From positions 165,030 to 229,029 of the forward strand of contig NZ_LMIA01000013.1 in NCBI RefSeq assembly GCF_001428565.1: a stretch of 64,000 nt of DNA. Direction: 5' to 3'. This DNA is from Nocardioides sp. Root190 (GTDB taxonomy: Bacteria; Actinomycetota; Actinomycetes; Propionibacteriales; Nocardioidaceae). The notes beneath the pieces were generated by a model. That model was not told the origin of the DNA. It ran no database searches and saw nothing but the letters and a program-made list of their open reading frames with translations. The position numbers and the translations under genes were made by a program. Within the stretch, counting starts at the first letter, position 1. Every line of letters begins with the position of its first letter. Of the stretch, positions 63,494 through 64,000 are shown one piece after another.

Positions 63494-64000
63494 ATGAACA
63501 CGCCGGTGCTCGAGCAGATGACCAGGACCGACGTCCTGGACTACGCCGAGTCCGAGCACGCCCACCGTTTGCAGGCTGAGCGCAACCTCATGGCGGCCGC
63601 GTACCAGTGGGCGATGCTGCACCACCCCGACAGGTCTGCGTCGGTCTCGAAACGAGCCCGCGACCGCTCGATGCCGGCAGGCGCGGCCGGTACGCCGCTG
63701 GTCACCGAGTACGCCGCCTCAGCCTTCGCGGCACGCATCCAGACCAGCCCGTACGGGGCGAAGAAACTCATCGCGGACGCCGTCGACATCCACCACCGCC
63801 TCCCCCGACTCGCTGCGGGCTTGAAGGCAGGGACCACCCGGGCCGGGCACGCCCGCCGCGTCGCCGAAGCCACCCGGGAGCTCACCGAAGCCCAAGCCGC
63901 GTGGGTCGACGCCGAGGTCCACGAGATCACCGACGGGCGCCTGGCGTGGTCCCGGTTCCTCGCGGTCCTGGACGGCAAGGTCGCCGCCGCCTCACCCGAG
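63494..64000 (+). CDS. DUF222/HNH endonuclease-family protein (5' part only)
   Basis: 169 codons are visible from the ATG at 63494 to the window edge. The N-terminal DUF222 region is helical and basic (AYQWAMLHHPDRSASVSKRARDRSM, VTEYAASAFAARIQTSPYGAKKLIADAV, HRLPRLAAGLKAGTTRAGHARRVAEATREL), a pattern of the actinobacterial DUF222-HNH proteins also called 13E12 repeat-family proteins. The HNH nuclease motif would lie in the missing C-terminal part, so nuclease activity is inferred. Members are numerous in these genomes and probably spread by duplication. Confidence 0.85.
   Translation, partial: MNTPVLEQMTRTDVLDYAESEHAHRLQAERNLMAAAYQWAMLHHPDRSASVSKRARDRSMPAGAAGTPLVTEYAASAFAARIQTSPYGAKKLIADAVDIHHRLPRLAAGLKAGTTRAGHARRVAEATRELTEAQAAWVDAEVHEITDGRLAWSRFLAVLDGKVAAASPE

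Overview
The window is high-GC actinobacterial DNA, most like Nocardioidaceae (Nocardioides and relatives). The signs are the GC-rich third codon positions, frequent GTG starts, leaderless promoters, actinobacterial families (DUF3152, DUF4192, DUF222/HNH, YtrA-type GntR) and an RF3. The exact genus is an inference. The left half looks like a patchwork mobile island. The right half from about 36 kb looks like ordinary chromosome.

1-13.3 kb is a copper-handling island. It holds a CopC-CopD fusion, an internally deleted P1B-ATPase remnant, a perfect 31-bp palindrome in a divergent promoter, a TauE/SafE-like protein fused to a cupredoxin domain, a CopZ-like HMA protein, a DUF2752 membrane protein and a CopRS-like two-component pair. 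SHOCT and DUF305 proteins follow, then a CsoR repressor with its box, and a complete copper P-type ATPase. Several broken genes lie between them (a frameshifted GNAT gene, a small membrane protein with a lost tail, a DUF305 ghost), which suggests repeated recombination.

13.6-30.4 kb is a conjugation and mobile region. A DUF4192 gene and a small gene diverge from a roughly 2,030-residue relaxase-helicase-primase. Downstream, three unrelated-looking proteins each carry an R-x4-H HEPN-type ribonuclease motif, next to a small orphan gene. This is the best candidate here for an undescribed defence module. The region ends in a nest of insertion sequences: an IS3 element split by an ISL3 element (exact 8-bp target duplication), followed by an IS1380 transposase.

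30.7-35.3 kb carries three tandem DksA/TraR-type zinc-finger genes, a DadA-like FAD oxidoreductase, and a 5'-truncated molybdopterin oxidoreductase with its partner gene. 35.5-44.8 kb is a respiratory nitrate operon (narK-narG-narH-narJ-narI, then a hemerythrin-like gene), flanked by two related cupins, one of them frameshifted.

45.6-49.5 kb holds a methyltransferase, a Fic protein, a 47-residue zinc ribbon, a GntR/membrane-protein pair and a DUF427 gene. 49.7-58.2 kb is a complete actinobacterial Nit1C-type cluster (MSMEG_0565-0573-like, linked in the literature to cyanide assimilation and nitrogen starvation). It includes a nitrilase paralogue whose catalytic Cys and Glu are both Asp. 58.5-64 kb holds a NarL-type two-component system, small genes, peptide chain release factor 3 and the start of a DUF222/HNH endonuclease gene.
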